A DNA stretch of 64,000 nucleotides from JAPOXR01 sp963664715 (GTDB taxonomy: Bacteria > Pseudomonadota > Alphaproteobacteria > Rhodobacterales > Rhodobacteraceae): the NCBI GenBank assembly GCA_963664715.2, contig CAXXUY010000002.1, forward strand, positions 186,001 to 250,000, in the 5' to 3' direction. Both the position numbers and the translations under genes were made by a program. The notes beneath the pieces were generated by a model that saw nothing but the letters and a program-made list of their open reading frames with translations, ran no database searches and was not told where the DNA came from. Below, one piece after another: positions 26,298 through 35,554 of this stretch. Every line of letters starts with the position of its first letter. Position 1 is the first letter of the stretch.

Positions 26298-28346
26298 ATG
26301 CTGTCACGCTGGAACCAAACCGATCTGGATGTTCTGGTTAAGGAGTTGTCGACCAGGGGAATTCCCGAAGATCTGGCGATTCGTACATACACAACCCGGA
26401 TCCTGGGGCAGGATCCGGAGCTCGTCCTGCATGGCGGCGGCAACACTTCCGTAAAGATGTCCATGACCGATGCGCTGGGTCGGGATAAAGAGGTCCTGTG
26501 CGTGAAGGGTTCGGGATGGGATATGGCCACCATCGAACCCGCTGGCCTGCCGGCAGTCGAAATCGAGCCTCTTGCCGCTCTGGCCCGTCTTCCGTCACTG
26601 TCTGACGAGAATCTGGTTGCTGCCCAGCGGAGATTGCTTCTGGACCCCTACGCACCTAACCCGTCGGTCGAGGCCGTTCTGCATGCGATCATTCCGCACA
26701 GGCACGTCGATCACACGCACGCCAACGCAATCATTTCGATCACCAACCAGCCGGACGGCGAGTCGCTCATCCGTGACCTGTTTCCTGAAACGACGATCGT
26801 ACCGTACATCTTTCCGGGTTTCACGCTGGCCAAAGCTTGCCAGGGAATACTGGATGAAGTGCCTGGCGCGAGAAGTCTGATCCTCATGAATCATGGAATC
26901 TTCACTTTTCATGATGATCCACGGCGGTCCTACGACGACATGATCTCGATGTGTGCGATCGCGGAGAAACGGCTGGATGGCGGTCATGCGCGACCATTCG
27001 GAATGGCGAAGCTGCCGCTGTCGCGACCGCAGCACGCGGAAATTGCACCTGTCATACGCGGGACCCTTGCCCGGGATTCCGGCATCGAGGGACACCCTGA
27101 CCGCTGGATACTGGAATTCAGGACATCAGGTGAAATTCGCCATTTCGTTGACGGCGCCGAAATCCGCGACTACGCGCAGCGCGGAAATGCCACGCCGGAC
27201 CACTCCATCCGCATCAAGCGTTACGGATTGGTTGCGCCTGCTCCCGATGCGGAAGACCTGGACGGGTTCAGAAGCGAATTGACTGCCTGCGTTCAGGGCT
27301 TCACCAAGGATTACGATGAATATGTCAGGCGGAACGGCACCCGGACCGGAAAGGACGTCCGGCCCCTCGACCCGGTGCCGCGCGTTGTCTACGTTCCCGG
27401 GGTCGGCCTTTTTGGCGTCGGCAGGACCTCCAGCGAGGCATCAATCTGTGCAGACATTGCAGAAGCGACCGTAAACGTTATCACCAGGGCTGAAGGGATC
27501 GGTAGGTTCACCGCCCTGTCAGAAGAAGACCTGTTCGACGTCGAGTACTGGTCGCTGGAGCAGGCCAAGTTGGAAAAGATCGTCGAAAAGCCGCTCAATC
27601 GGCAGGTTGCGATCGTGACAGGTGCAGCCAGCGGACTTGGATTGGAGACCGCGAGAATACTCAGGCAGGACGGAGCCGAAGTGGCCATGTTCGACATTGA
27701 TGCCGGCAACCTGGCTGCCGCCGCCTCCGATGTGGGAGGTATTCCATTTGAATGTGACGTGACTGATGGTGCGGCGGTCGAGTCCCGGGTCAAAGAGGTC
27801 GTTGAGACCTTCGGTGGCGTGGACATCCTGATTTCAAACGCCGGCGCGGCATTTCAGGGGAGCCTCTCAAGCGTGGAGGACAGATCGTTTCGCGACGCAT
27901 TCGAACTGAATTTCTGGTCGCATCACAACATGGCCAGGGCCTGTGTCGATGTCATGGCGCGGCAGGGAGCCGGTGGAGCGCTCGTGTTCAATGTCAGCAA
28001 GCAGGCGCTCAATCCCGGACCCGGCCTCGGGCCCTACGGCACGTCCAAGGCTGCATTGCTTGCCCTGGTCAGGCAATACGCAATCGAACATGGTTCGATG
28101 GGCATCACGTCAAATGCGGTCAACGCCGACCGCATACGCACGAACCTCCTGACTGACGAGTTCGTGGCAGAGCGCGCAAGAGCACGCGGAATCACGCCCG
28201 CAGAGTACATGCGAGGCAACCTGGTCGGCCGAGAGGTCACGGCCAGGGACGTTGCCGAGGCATTTCTGTTCCTGGCAAAGGCACGAAAGACAAGTGGTGC
28301 AGTCCTGACCGTCGATGGTGGAAATGTCGCGGCGATGGTCAGATAG
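26298..28346 (+). CDS. Bifunctional class II aldolase / short-chain dehydrogenase
   Basis: This 682-residue fusion is like the rhamnulose-1-phosphate aldolase/lactaldehyde dehydrogenase fusions. The N-terminal aldolase domain (about 1-400) has LHGGGNTSVK, a metal-binding HVDHTHANAI and MNHGIFTFHD. The C-terminal SDR domain (about 435-682) has VTGAASGLGLETARIL for NAD binding, ISNAG, NVSKQALNPGPGLGPYGTSKAA with catalytic Ser, Tyr and Lys, and a closing VDGGNVAAM. It would cleave a deoxyketose phosphate and oxidise a lactaldehyde-type product. It heads a cluster with a HAD phosphatase and a second class II aldolase. The exact sugar is not determined by sequence. Confidence 0.88.
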   Translation: MLSRWNQTDLDVLVKELSTRGIPEDLAIRTYTTRILGQDPELVLHGGGNTSVKMSMTDALGRDKEVLCVKGSGWDMATIEPAGLPAVEIEPLAALARLPSLSDENLVAAQRRLLLDPYAPNPSVEAVLHAIIPHRHVDHTHANAIISITNQPDGESLIRDLFPETTIVPYIFPGFTLAKACQGILDEVPGARSLILMNHGIFTFHDDPRRSYDDMISMCAIAEKRLDGGHARPFGMAKLPLSRPQHAEIAPVIRGTLARDSGIEGHPDRWILEFRTSGEIRHFVDGAEIRDYAQRGNATPDHSIRIKRYGLVAPAPDAEDLDGFRSELTACVQGFTKDYDEYVRRNGTRTGKDVRPLDPVPRVVYVPGVGLFGVGRTSSEASICADIAEATVNVITRAEGIGRFTALSEEDLFDVEYWSLEQAKLEKIVEKPLNRQVAIVTGAASGLGLETARILRQDGAEVAMFDIDAGNLAAAASDVGGIPFECDVTDGAAVESRVKEVVETFGGVDILISNAGAAFQGSLSSVEDRSFRDAFELNFWSHHNMARACVDVMARQGAGGALVFNVSKQALNPGPGLGPYGTSKAALLALVRQYAIEHGSMGITSNAVNADRIRTNLLTDEFVAERARARGITPAEYMRGNLVGREVTARDVAEAFLFLAKARKTSGAVLTVDGGNVAAMVR

Positions 28347-28496
28347 GCAGGCCTTCAGGATAGGCGGCGCGTCCGGGTGGAGGCCAAGCGACGGCCAATC
28401 CGGACAAGCCATGATCGCGCTGCGTTGCCGCGGAGATACGGTGTGTCGTTGCCGTGACGGCGAGACGGCCGGTTCCGGGATCGTGAAGCCCTGACG

Positions 28497-29300
28497 ATGC
28501 AACTTATTTCCGGAATGTCGCCGGCGACAGCCAGCAATGTCCGGGTCGTCCTTTGTGACCTGGACGATACACTGACAACTGGCGGACGGTTGTTCGGAAG
28601 TGCCTACCAGGCCGTTGAGGATTTGAGCAATGCCGGCATTTCAGTCGCGCCGATTACCGGGCGCCCCGCTGGCTGGTGCGACATGATCGCCCGTTTCTGG
28701 CCGGTTCAGGGCGTGGTGGGCGAGAATGGGGCATTCTACTACTCCTACAATGAAGAATTGAGGAAGATGGCCAGACGCTATCACCCGGCGTTGGACAGAT
28801 ACCGCAGAGACCCGGCGCGGTTTGACAGAATCAAGGCCAGGATCGAGAATGAAGTTCCCGGCGCGTCGATATCATCGGACCAGCCATTCCGAATCGCCGA
28901 CCTTGCAGTTGACTTCCGTGAGGATGTCACCCCGTTGAACCAAAGGGAAGTCGATCGGATCAAGGAGATATTCGAGGAGGAAGGCGCCGTTGCCAGGATC
29001 TCGTCGATCCACGTCAATGGCTGGTTTGGCGACTACGACAAGTTGACCATGTCGCGGATGTTTGCTGCGGACGTGCTGGGAATCGATATTGACGAGTCGA
29101 ACCCCGAATTTGTCTTCGTCGGTGATAGCCCCAATGATGCGCCGATGTTCGACTTCTTTGACAACTCGTGCGGTGTCGCCAATGTACGTGCCTTCACGGA
29201 CCGCCTGCCCGCGGTTCCCAAATGGATTTCGCACAATGCAGGTGGCGAGGGGTTTCGCGAGATTGCGGACCACCTGCTTTTGGCAAGACGGGAGGGATAA
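28497..29300 (+). CDS. HAD-IIB family sugar phosphatase
   Basis: This 267-residue haloacid-dehalogenase-like phosphatase is of the Cof/mannosyl-phosphoglycerate and sucrose phosphatase type. Motif I is LCDLDDTLTTGG with nucleophile Asp21. Motif II sits in VAPITGRPAGW, and motif IV in FVGDSPNDAPMFDFF. The cap domain lies between about 90 and 190. The ATG at 28497 is taken; one at 28515 is also possible. It is flanked by two aldolase genes, the second only 3 nt downstream, so it probably removes phosphate from a sugar in the same pathway. Confidence 0.85.
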   Translation: MQLISGMSPATASNVRVVLCDLDDTLTTGGRLFGSAYQAVEDLSNAGISVAPITGRPAGWCDMIARFWPVQGVVGENGAFYYSYNEELRKMARRYHPALDRYRRDPARFDRIKARIENEVPGASISSDQPFRIADLAVDFREDVTPLNQREVDRIKEIFEEEGAVARISSIHVNGWFGDYDKLTMSRMFAADVLGIDIDESNPEFVFVGDSPNDAPMFDFFDNSCGVANVRAFTDRLPAVPKWISHNAGGEGFREIADHLLLARREG

Positions 29301-29303
29301 CCC

Positions 29304-29960
29304 ATGGCAACCGAACTGGATATCCGGAACGACATAATCGATGCCTGCCTGGAAATGAACTCAAACGGACTGAACCAGGGAACTTCCGGAAATGTTTCGA
29401 TTCGCCACTCTGACCGAATGCTGATTTCCCCTTCGGCCATTCCCTACAAGCGCCTGAAGCCGGACATGATTGCTTCGATCGACCTTTCTGGTGAAATGAC
29501 GGGAACTTGGGAAGGGCCGTTCAAGCCATCAACAGAGTGGCGGATTCACTGGCAGCTGATGACGGGCCGAACCGAGGTGACCTCGGTCATCCATGCACAT
29601 CCGGCCTATTGTACGACTCTTTCCATCCTTCGGGTTTCCATTCCGGCATGCCACTACATGATTGCCGCCTTTGGCGGCACGGATGTCCGCTGTGCGGGTT
29701 ATGCCACCTTCGGGTCACCCGAGTTGGCGAAACTGGCGGTGTCGGCAATGAAGGACCGTACAGCATGCATCCTTGCCAACCACGGTATGGTCGCAACTGG
29801 AGAGGGTATCGAACAGGCCATGTGGCGGGCCGTGGAACTGGAAACGATTGCCCGGCAGTACTACCTGTCGACGCTTGCGGGCGGCCCGGTGCTGTTGTCG
29901 AAGGAGCAGGTCGACAGGACCAGGGAGAAGCTTGCCGACTACGGAGTGCAGGGACGATAG
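29304..29960 (+). CDS. Class II aldolase/adducin family protein
   Basis: This 218-residue aldolase is of the L-fuculose-phosphate/L-ribulose-phosphate 4-epimerase family. It shows LNQGTSGNVSIR (phosphate-binding loop), SPSAIPYKRLKPDM, metal ligands in HAHPAY at about residue 95, and ILANHGMVATGEGIEQAMWRAVELE. GGGAGG precedes the ATG, and only 3 nt separate it from the phosphatase gene. It would split a sugar phosphate into DHAP and an aldehyde. Together with the aldolase/dehydrogenase fusion it suggests metabolism of a 6-deoxysugar or a C4-C5 sugar acid. No transporter or regulator for such a sugar is adjacent. Confidence 0.9.
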   Translation: MATELDIRNDIIDACLEMNSNGLNQGTSGNVSIRHSDRMLISPSAIPYKRLKPDMIASIDLSGEMTGTWEGPFKPSTEWRIHWQLMTGRTEVTSVIHAHPAYCTTLSILRVSIPACHYMIAAFGGTDVRCAGYATFGSPELAKLAVSAMKDRTACILANHGMVATGEGIEQAMWRAVELETIARQYYLSTLAGGPVLLSKEQVDRTREKLADYGVQGR

Positions 29961-30173
29961 CCGCAGTGGTATCAGGTTTCGTGCACGGCACAGGCATTTC
30001 CGTGCCTTGACTGTCCCGGGCGGGGCGAGGGTAAGCTCCGGGAAGACCGCGGTTCAGCGTTGCCGAACACTACATCTGCATGAAGAGTTGCGGGTTTGAC
30101 CCTGGGAAGTCCCTCTCCCCGCACGGAGTTGCGAGTTTTTGCTAACGCAGGTCCGGGAGCCGGCGTTGGCCAT

Positions 30174-30608
30174 TCAGATGACACCGATTTTCAAGAGAAT
30201 GTCCTGCAGCCAACCGGGTATGTTCTCGGCGGTCCGGCCTGCGCGTGGAAGATCTTCGGGGCTGGAATCCGCTTCCAGGTAGCGCCAGCCCTGGAATGGC
30301 TGGCGCGGAACGGGAAATGTCCGGATGATTGCCGGGTCAAGAATTATGGCACAGCGCGTGATGCCGTCATCCGACATTCTGTTTTCCAGTGCCAGTATCC
30401 TCTGACGTGCCAGGATCTGGCCCCGAAAGACCCAGTAGAGCGACCCGCCGTTCAGGACTTGCATTGCCCTGCGGGGTCGCGATCGGGTGACGTGCTCCGG
30501 ATAGTCTAGCGTTCCCGACGCGACTCGCTGGCGCTGCCAGTTCTCCAATTGCTCGACGGATTGTGCGCCTACGCAGAGTTTTACGAGGTTTACGTGATTG
30601 CTTGACAT
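30174..30608 (-). CDS. DUF1489 family protein
   Basis: This 144-residue protein matches the alphaproteobacterial DUF1489 family, which has no assigned role. Recognisable parts are NHVNLVKLCVGAQSVEQLENWQ at the N-terminus, THVTRSRPRR-like YPEHVTRSRPRRAMQV, SLYWVFRGQILARQRI, and GITRCAIILDPAI followed by PRQPFQGWRYLE. The start MSSNHV is chosen because the family begins just before the VKLCVG motif; the upstream part of the longer frame looks non-coding. It lies divergent from cysE. No membrane span or catalytic motif is apparent. Confidence 0.88.
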   Translation of the reverse strand: MSSNHVNLVKLCVGAQSVEQLENWQRQRVASGTLDYPEHVTRSRPRRAMQVLNGGSLYWVFRGQILARQRILALENRMSDDGITRCAIILDPAIIRTFPVPRQPFQGWRYLEADSSPEDLPRAGRTAENIPGWLQDILLKIGVI

Positions 30609-30893
30609 CAGGGCAGTTCCGCATTCGGCAGGAAAATAACGGACTGGATGGGCCGGACGCAACGCCGACATGAGAGGGTGTCCGCGTATGAACGCGCTGG
30701 ACCAACCGGAATTGCCTGGGAGATGCCTTGCAACGCGACTGCCGGTCGGCCCACTTCGCAGCACTTGATGTGGCCTATGGGGGAACATAAATGAAACATG
30801 ATCACCGGGATGGGCAATTGCGGCCATCCGGGAGTTTTAATTCGTGTATGTTGGCACTATTCTGAAACGAGACCGCAGAACGGATCAAGCCAA

Positions 30894-31703
30894 ATGTCTC
30901 TCAAACCAACCCAGATCACTCCGGTCGATTTTGTCTGGGACAAGATTCGTTCGGAAGCCAAGGCAATTATTGCGAACGAACCTCTTCTCGGCGGGTTGGT
31001 GCACACCACCATCCTGCACCATGCGACGCTTGAGGAGGCGCTTGCGTACCGGCTTGCCGTCAAGTTGTCGTCGGTCGAGTTGTCGGAGCAAATCGTGCGG
31101 GAAATCTGCGCAGATGCCTATTCATCATGCAATTCCCTGGGCGAAACGGCCAGGGCGGACATTGCCGCGGTTCTGGACCGTGACCCTGCCTGCAAGACAT
31201 TTATCCAGCCGCTCCTGTACTTCAAGGGATTCCAGGCTCTCCAGGGCTATCGGGTCGCCCATTGGCTCTGGACGCAGGACAGAAAGGATCTGGCCCGGTT
31301 TTTCCAAATGCGGATTTCAGAGGTATTCGGCGTCGACATTCATCCAGCCGCCGTGATCGGAATGGGGCTCCTGATCGATCATGCCCATTCGATCGTAATT
31401 GGCGAGACAGCCGTTGTCGGAGACAACGTCGCCATGCTGCATTCCGTAACCCTGGGCGGCACTGGCAAGGAGGATGGAGACCGGCACCCGAAAGTCGGGA
31501 GAGGCGTGCTGCTCGGCGCCGGAGCCAAGGTGCTGGGTAACATCAGGATTGGCGACTGTTCACGCGTCGCGGCGGGATCGGTCGTTCTGCGCGATGTGCC
31601 GGATCGGAAGACCGTTGCAGGGATTCCTGCCAAGATTGTTGGCGATGCGGACTGTGCAGAGCCATCGAAACTGGAACATCAGTATTTCCACCCTTCGGCA
31701 TGA
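30894..31703 (+). CDS. cysE: Serine O-acetyltransferase
   Basis: CysE makes O-acetylserine from serine and acetyl-CoA, the first step of cysteine biosynthesis. The 269-residue protein starts MSLKPTQITPVDFVW. The helical N-terminal domain (about 1-140) is followed by left-handed beta-helix hexapeptide repeats: GVDIHPAAVIGMGLLIDHAHSIVIGETAVVGDNVAMLHSV, with catalytic Asp and His in IDHAH, then GAGAKVLGNIRIGDCSRVAAGSVVL. The C-terminus is extended and may mediate cysteine feedback or CysK binding. The gene stands alone, divergent from the DUF1489 gene and 186 nt before rpsD. Confidence 0.95.
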   Translation: MSLKPTQITPVDFVWDKIRSEAKAIIANEPLLGGLVHTTILHHATLEEALAYRLAVKLSSVELSEQIVREICADAYSSCNSLGETARADIAAVLDRDPACKTFIQPLLYFKGFQALQGYRVAHWLWTQDRKDLARFFQMRISEVFGVDIHPAAVIGMGLLIDHAHSIVIGETAVVGDNVAMLHSVTLGGTGKEDGDRHPKVGRGVLLGAGAKVLGNIRIGDCSRVAAGSVVLRDVPDRKTVAGIPAKIVGDADCAEPSKLEHQYFHPSA

Positions 31704-31809
31704 GTTTCGTTCAACCAGTTGGTGCGGGAAGAGGTCATTGACTCTAGCCGGTGGCATCGGATAGAGGGTCTCGCCTGAAATCAGAACGAGAAACCTTGGT
31801 GTTGGCGGC

Positions 31810-31851
31810 CCCCGCAAGGGGTGACCTGTCGCCGGGCGTGATCATGCCCGG
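31810..31851 (+). promoter_or_regulatory. Two stem-loops in the rpsD leader
   Basis: Two perfect short stems lie in the last 80 nt before rpsD. The first is CCCC-GCAA-GGGG (31810-31821), with a GNRA-type tetraloop. The second is CCGGGC (31832-31837) paired with GCCCGG (31846-31851) around an 8-nt loop. Neither is followed by a T-run, so they are not simple terminators. Ribosomal protein S4 regulates its own mRNA in other bacteria, so a structured leader would make sense. Whether this one binds S4 is unknown. Confidence 0.4.
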
Positions 31852-31889
31852 AAAGGACAACGCCCTTCAACATGGGAAGGAGATCAGCC

Positions 31890-32510
31890 GTGACAAAACG
31901 CACGACTGCCAAGTACAAGCTTGATCGCCGGATGGGTGAAAACCTCTGGGGTCGACCGAAATCACCAGTCAACAAGAGAGACTACGGTCCCGGGCAGCAT
32001 GGACAGCGAAGAAGGAGCAAGCTTTCCGACTTTGGCCTGCAGCTGAGAGCCAAGCAGAAGCTCAAGGGATATTACGGAGACCTGACCGAGAAGCAGTTCC
32101 GCAGGATTTACTCGGAAGCCGAGCGACAGCGGGGGGATACCGGAGAGAATCTGATCGGCCTTCTCGAGCGGCGTCTTGATGCCATGGTTTTCCGGGCAAA
32201 ATTCGTGGTCACGATCTTCGCTGCAAGGCAGTTCGTCAATCATGGCCATGTTCTGGTCAACGGCAAGCGCGTGAATATTCCCTCCTACCGGCTCAATGTC
32301 GGCGATGTCGTGGAAATCCGCGAGAAGTCGAAACAGCTTGTCATGGTCCACGAGGGAATCGATCTTCCGGAGCGAGACGTTCCCGACTACGTCTCCGCCG
32401 ACTATTCCAAGATGACTGCCGAGCTTACCAGAATTCCCCAGCTTGGAGACGTACCATACGCCGTCACCATGGAACCGAACCTGGTCGTGGAATACTACGC
32501 CAAGAACTGA
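31890..32510 (+). CDS. rpsD: 30S ribosomal protein S4
   Basis: S4 binds 16S rRNA early in assembly of the small ribosomal subunit. Translation most likely begins at the GTG at 31890 (MTKRTTAKYKLDRRMGENLWG), because GGAAGGAG sits 7 nt upstream and gives a 206-residue protein of normal length. A more distal ATG at 31872 lies within that ribosome binding site. The S4 N-terminal part has YGPGQHGQRRRSKLSDFGLQL. The S4 RNA-binding domain is seen in LLERRLDAMVFRAKFVVTIFAARQFVNHGHVLVNGKRVNIPSY. It stands alone, away from the alpha operon, as is common in alphaproteobacteria. Confidence 0.97.
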   Translation: MTKRTTAKYKLDRRMGENLWGRPKSPVNKRDYGPGQHGQRRRSKLSDFGLQLRAKQKLKGYYGDLTEKQFRRIYSEAERQRGDTGENLIGLLERRLDAMVFRAKFVVTIFAARQFVNHGHVLVNGKRVNIPSYRLNVGDVVEIREKSKQLVMVHEGIDLPERDVPDYVSADYSKMTAELTRIPQLGDVPYAVTMEPNLVVEYYAKN

Positions 32511-32577
32511 GTTCGGTGCCTGACAATCGGAGGCTGCGATATGCCTCATTGTCGTCTGCACAAGGCATGTATTGACG

Positions 32578-33825
32578 ATGTTGTTCCGGAATCTCGGCGC
32601 AACCCTGAAGCTTGAGCAGACGGAAAACCTCAGCTTCTGGCGTCAACCGGTATTCCTGCTGTTCTTGATGGCGGCAGCGATGCCGCTGTCATTCGCCACA
32701 TGGTCTGCATTGCTCAATAATTTCGTGATTGAGGCTGCAGGTTTCGACGGTGTCGGCATTGGCTGGCTGCACACGGTCAGGGAAATCCCGGGGTTTCTGG
32801 CGATCGGTGTCATAGTCCTGATCATGATCATTCGCGAACAGATACTGGCAATCTCGTCCCTTTTCCTGCTTGGAGCGGCAACCGCCGTCGTTGCGTGGTT
32901 TCCCACCCATGGCGGACTTCTTGCGACAACGATGCTCAGTTCCATCGGGTTTCACTACTTCGAGACGGTTAACCAGTCGCTGCAACTGCAGTGGATCAAG
33001 AAGGAGGACGCTCCCAAGACGCTTGGCTGGATTGTCGCCATCGGTTCGGGAGGAGCTCTCGTTGCCTATGGTGTGCTGGTCGTCACCTGGAAGACCTTCG
33101 ATCTGGCCTTCAATACGGTCTACATGGCCGGCGGTGGCGCAACCATTGCGATAGCCCTCTACTGTTTGCTGGCCTATCCGCAATTCGAAACTCCTAATCC
33201 GCAGAAGACCAGAATGGTCCTGAAGCGCCGGTACTGGTTGTACTACGCGTTTCAATTCATCTCTGGTGCCCGGCGCCAGATCTTTGTCGTCTTTGCCGCG
33301 TTCATGATGGTCGAGCGTTTCGGATTCGAGGTTCACGAAGTAACCGCACTGTTCATCGTCAACTACGTAGTCAGCATGGTGGCTGCACCATTGATGGGAA
33401 GGGCAGTCTCCGTTTTCGGCGAAAAGGCGGCGTTGGGTGTCGAATATGGTGGTTTGACACTCGTCTTCTTTGCCTACGGTGGGATCTACTACTTTGGCTG
33501 GGGGGTGATTGTTGCTGCGCTGCTGTACATTCTCGACCACCTGTTTTTTGCGCTGTCATTTGCCCTGAAGACGTATTTCCAGAAGATTGCCGATCCGAGC
33601 GACATTGCGCCGACCGCTGCAGTCGCGTTCACGATCAACCATATCGCGGCAGTGTTCCTCCCTGCGTTGCTTGGTTACTTGTGGATCAAGTCACCTGGAC
33701 TGGTGTTTGGATTGGCAGCAACAATGGCGCTGATTTCGATGTTCATGGTGCTGTTGATTCCTCGCCACCCGATACCGGGCAGGGAAACCACTCTCTCCAA
33801 GTTCAGGGAAGTCGCGCAAGATTGA
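32578..33825 (+). CDS. MFS transporter
   Basis: This 415-residue polytopic protein has about twelve hydrophobic spans, arranged as two six-span halves joined by a charged loop (LAYPQFETPNPQKTRMVLKRRYW, about 200-222). It is of the Major Facilitator type. No substrate can be read from the sequence. Start ATG at 32578 is used; a TTG two codons earlier is possible. It follows rpsD by 67 nt and precedes msrA by 63 nt on the same strand. The tail ends with a soluble segment RHPIPGRETTLSKFREVAQD. Confidence 0.85.
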   Translation: MLFRNLGATLKLEQTENLSFWRQPVFLLFLMAAAMPLSFATWSALLNNFVIEAAGFDGVGIGWLHTVREIPGFLAIGVIVLIMIIREQILAISSLFLLGAATAVVAWFPTHGGLLATTMLSSIGFHYFETVNQSLQLQWIKKEDAPKTLGWIVAIGSGGALVAYGVLVVTWKTFDLAFNTVYMAGGGATIAIALYCLLAYPQFETPNPQKTRMVLKRRYWLYYAFQFISGARRQIFVVFAAFMMVERFGFEVHEVTALFIVNYVVSMVAAPLMGRAVSVFGEKAALGVEYGGLTLVFFAYGGIYYFGWGVIVAALLYILDHLFFALSFALKTYFQKIADPSDIAPTAAVAFTINHIAAVFLPALLGYLWIKSPGLVFGLAATMALISMFMVLLIPRHPIPGRETTLSKFREVAQD

Positions 33826-33888
33826 TTCGCATTGCGCAGAACCGGCATGCAATCCATATTCACTCTCGATGCATGTGGAGCTTTGAAG

Positions 33889-34530
33889 ATGCTGAATTTC
33901 GGGCGCAAGAAAACACGGATGCCAACCCCGGAAAGATCGCTGGCCGGCCGGGAGGAGCCAATTCCCACAGCCGAGCGGCACATCCTGTCGAACAGGCTGC
34001 TGAAGGAACCCTATCCCGAGGGAACCGAGACCGCGATGTTCGGTATGGGTTGCTTCTGGGGGGCAGAAAGACTGTTCTGGCAGTCTGGCGGCGTTTGGGT
34101 GACTTCCGTGGGGTATGCTGGAGGTATGACGCCAAATCCGACCTACCGGGAGGTTTGTTCAGGCATGACCGGCCACAACGAGGTCGTGCGCGTGGTGTAC
34201 GAACCCGGGCTGGTCAGTTTTGAATCCCTCTTGAAGATCTTTTGGGAAAACCATGACCCGACACAGGGCATGCGTCAGGGTAACGACATCGGCACGCAAT
34301 ACCGATCAGGCATTTACACCTACGGCGACGCGCAACACGCAGGGGCGGTGTTCAGCAGGGAACAGTACGGGTCCCTGATCGCCGAAAAGGGTTTTGGCCC
34401 GATCACGACCGAGGTGGTCGAGGCACCGGAATACTACTATGCCGAGGACTACCATCAGCAGTATCTGGCGAAGAACCCCGCCGGCTACTGCGGTCTGAGG
34501 GGAACTGGCGTGACCTGCCAGGTGGCCTGA
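33889..34530 (+). CDS. msrA: Peptide methionine (S)-S-oxide reductase
   Basis: MsrA repairs methionine-S-sulfoxide in proteins, using thioredoxin. The 213-residue protein carries the catalytic GCFWGAE motif with Cys at about residue 55. YHQQYLAKNPAGYCGLRG provides the resolving cysteine near the C-terminus. GQHEVVRVVY-like TGHNEVVRVVYEP and NDIGTQYRSGIY are also typical. Start MLNFGRKKTR has GGAG 8 nt upstream, which favours it over frames from 33832. There is no signal peptide, so it acts in the cytoplasm. prmA follows 12 nt downstream. Confidence 0.94.
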   Translation: MLNFGRKKTRMPTPERSLAGREEPIPTAERHILSNRLLKEPYPEGTETAMFGMGCFWGAERLFWQSGGVWVTSVGYAGGMTPNPTYREVCSGMTGHNEVVRVVYEPGLVSFESLLKIFWENHDPTQGMRQGNDIGTQYRSGIYTYGDAQHAGAVFSREQYGSLIAEKGFGPITTEVVEAPEYYYAEDYHQQYLAKNPAGYCGLRGTGVTCQVA

Positions 34531-34542
34531 ACGACCGGGGAA

Positions 34543-35442
34543 TTGCCAACGGAAAGGCATACAGCCGAAGCCGCGCTCTACGCGGCAACAGCTGAAACTA
34601 CTTCTCGCAGTGCCGCCGACCAGGTGACCGACATGCTCGAGTTTCTTCGGCCCGAACCCTTGGCGGTAGTGGCTGCAAGCAAACTGGACAGTTCCGGACA
34701 CTGGATGGCGGTCGGTTATTTCGCCGCAAAGCCCAACCGGGTTTCCCTGGACCTGATAGCTGCCGCGTCCGGCAGCGGCTCGTTCAAAGTCTCGAAAGTA
34801 GAGGAGATTGACTGGGTCTCAAGGGTCCAGGACGATCTCAGGCCGGTCGAGGCTGGCAAGTTCTGGATTCGTGGGAGTCACGTGAAAGGGGCTGTGCCCG
34901 CAGGATTGATCCCCATCGAGATTGATGCATCGCAGGCTTTCGGAACTGGTCACCACGGCACTACGCGGGGCTGCTTGAAGGTGATGTGCAACATGCAGGC
35001 CCGGGGAATGAAGCCGGCGCAGGTCTGCGATCTGGGTTGTGGAACGGGAGTACTTGCAATCGCGGCGACGAAACTGTGGAACTGTCCGGTCACGGCCTGC
35101 GACAATGATCCGTGTGCCGTTGCCGTAGCCAGTGCAAATCTGACGAAAAACAATGCGGAGAGGTCAGTTCATCTCGTCAATTGCGACGGCTTTGCCGCCG
35201 GTGAATTCAGGAAAAGTGGTCCCTTTGACCTTGCCGTTGCAAACATATTGTCCGGCCCGTTGTTGGGGCTTGCACCGGACTTCTCTGCCAATGTCAGGAT
35301 TGGGGGCACCGTTATCCTGTCCGGAATCCTTGAAAGTGAAACCTATGAGGTCTACTGCGCGTATCGGCACGCCGGTTTTTCAGTTTCCGGCAGGCTGGAG
35401 ATCGAAGGGTGGGTGACACTCGAACTGGTTCGGTCCGGTTAG
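34543..35442 (+). CDS. prmA: Ribosomal protein L11 methyltransferase
   Basis: PrmA trimethylates ribosomal protein L11 with S-adenosylmethionine. This 299-residue protein has an N-terminal substrate-recognition domain, a linker ending in IEIDASQAFGTGHHGTTRGCL, and the SAM-binding motif VCDLGCGTGVLAIAATKLW at about 161-179, then FDLAVANILSGPLLGLAP (motif IV, with N-I-L). The start is a TTG preceded by GGGG at short spacing; no ATG alternative lies close by. It is 12 nt from msrA and likely co-transcribed. Its length agrees with the family (about 290). Confidence 0.92.
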   Translation: MPTERHTAEAALYAATAETTSRSAADQVTDMLEFLRPEPLAVVAASKLDSSGHWMAVGYFAAKPNRVSLDLIAAASGSGSFKVSKVEEIDWVSRVQDDLRPVEAGKFWIRGSHVKGAVPAGLIPIEIDASQAFGTGHHGTTRGCLKVMCNMQARGMKPAQVCDLGCGTGVLAIAATKLWNCPVTACDNDPCAVAVASANLTKNNAERSVHLVNCDGFAAGEFRKSGPFDLAVANILSGPLLGLAPDFSANVRIGGTVILSGILESETYEVYCAYRHAGFSVSGRLEIEGWVTLELVRSG

Positions 35443-35554
35443 GAGCAGGGACCTGCTGCCGATATCTGTCTGGCGGCGGCGGCGCAGCGCCGTTACTTGA
35501 TTTCCGCCTTGGCTGCCCCACTGTTCGGAATGCAGGCCAGGAGACGGAACGGCA

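Noticed and set aside
30096..30509. 137-codon plus-strand frame
   Set aside because: It overlaps the recognised DUF1489 gene on the other strand.
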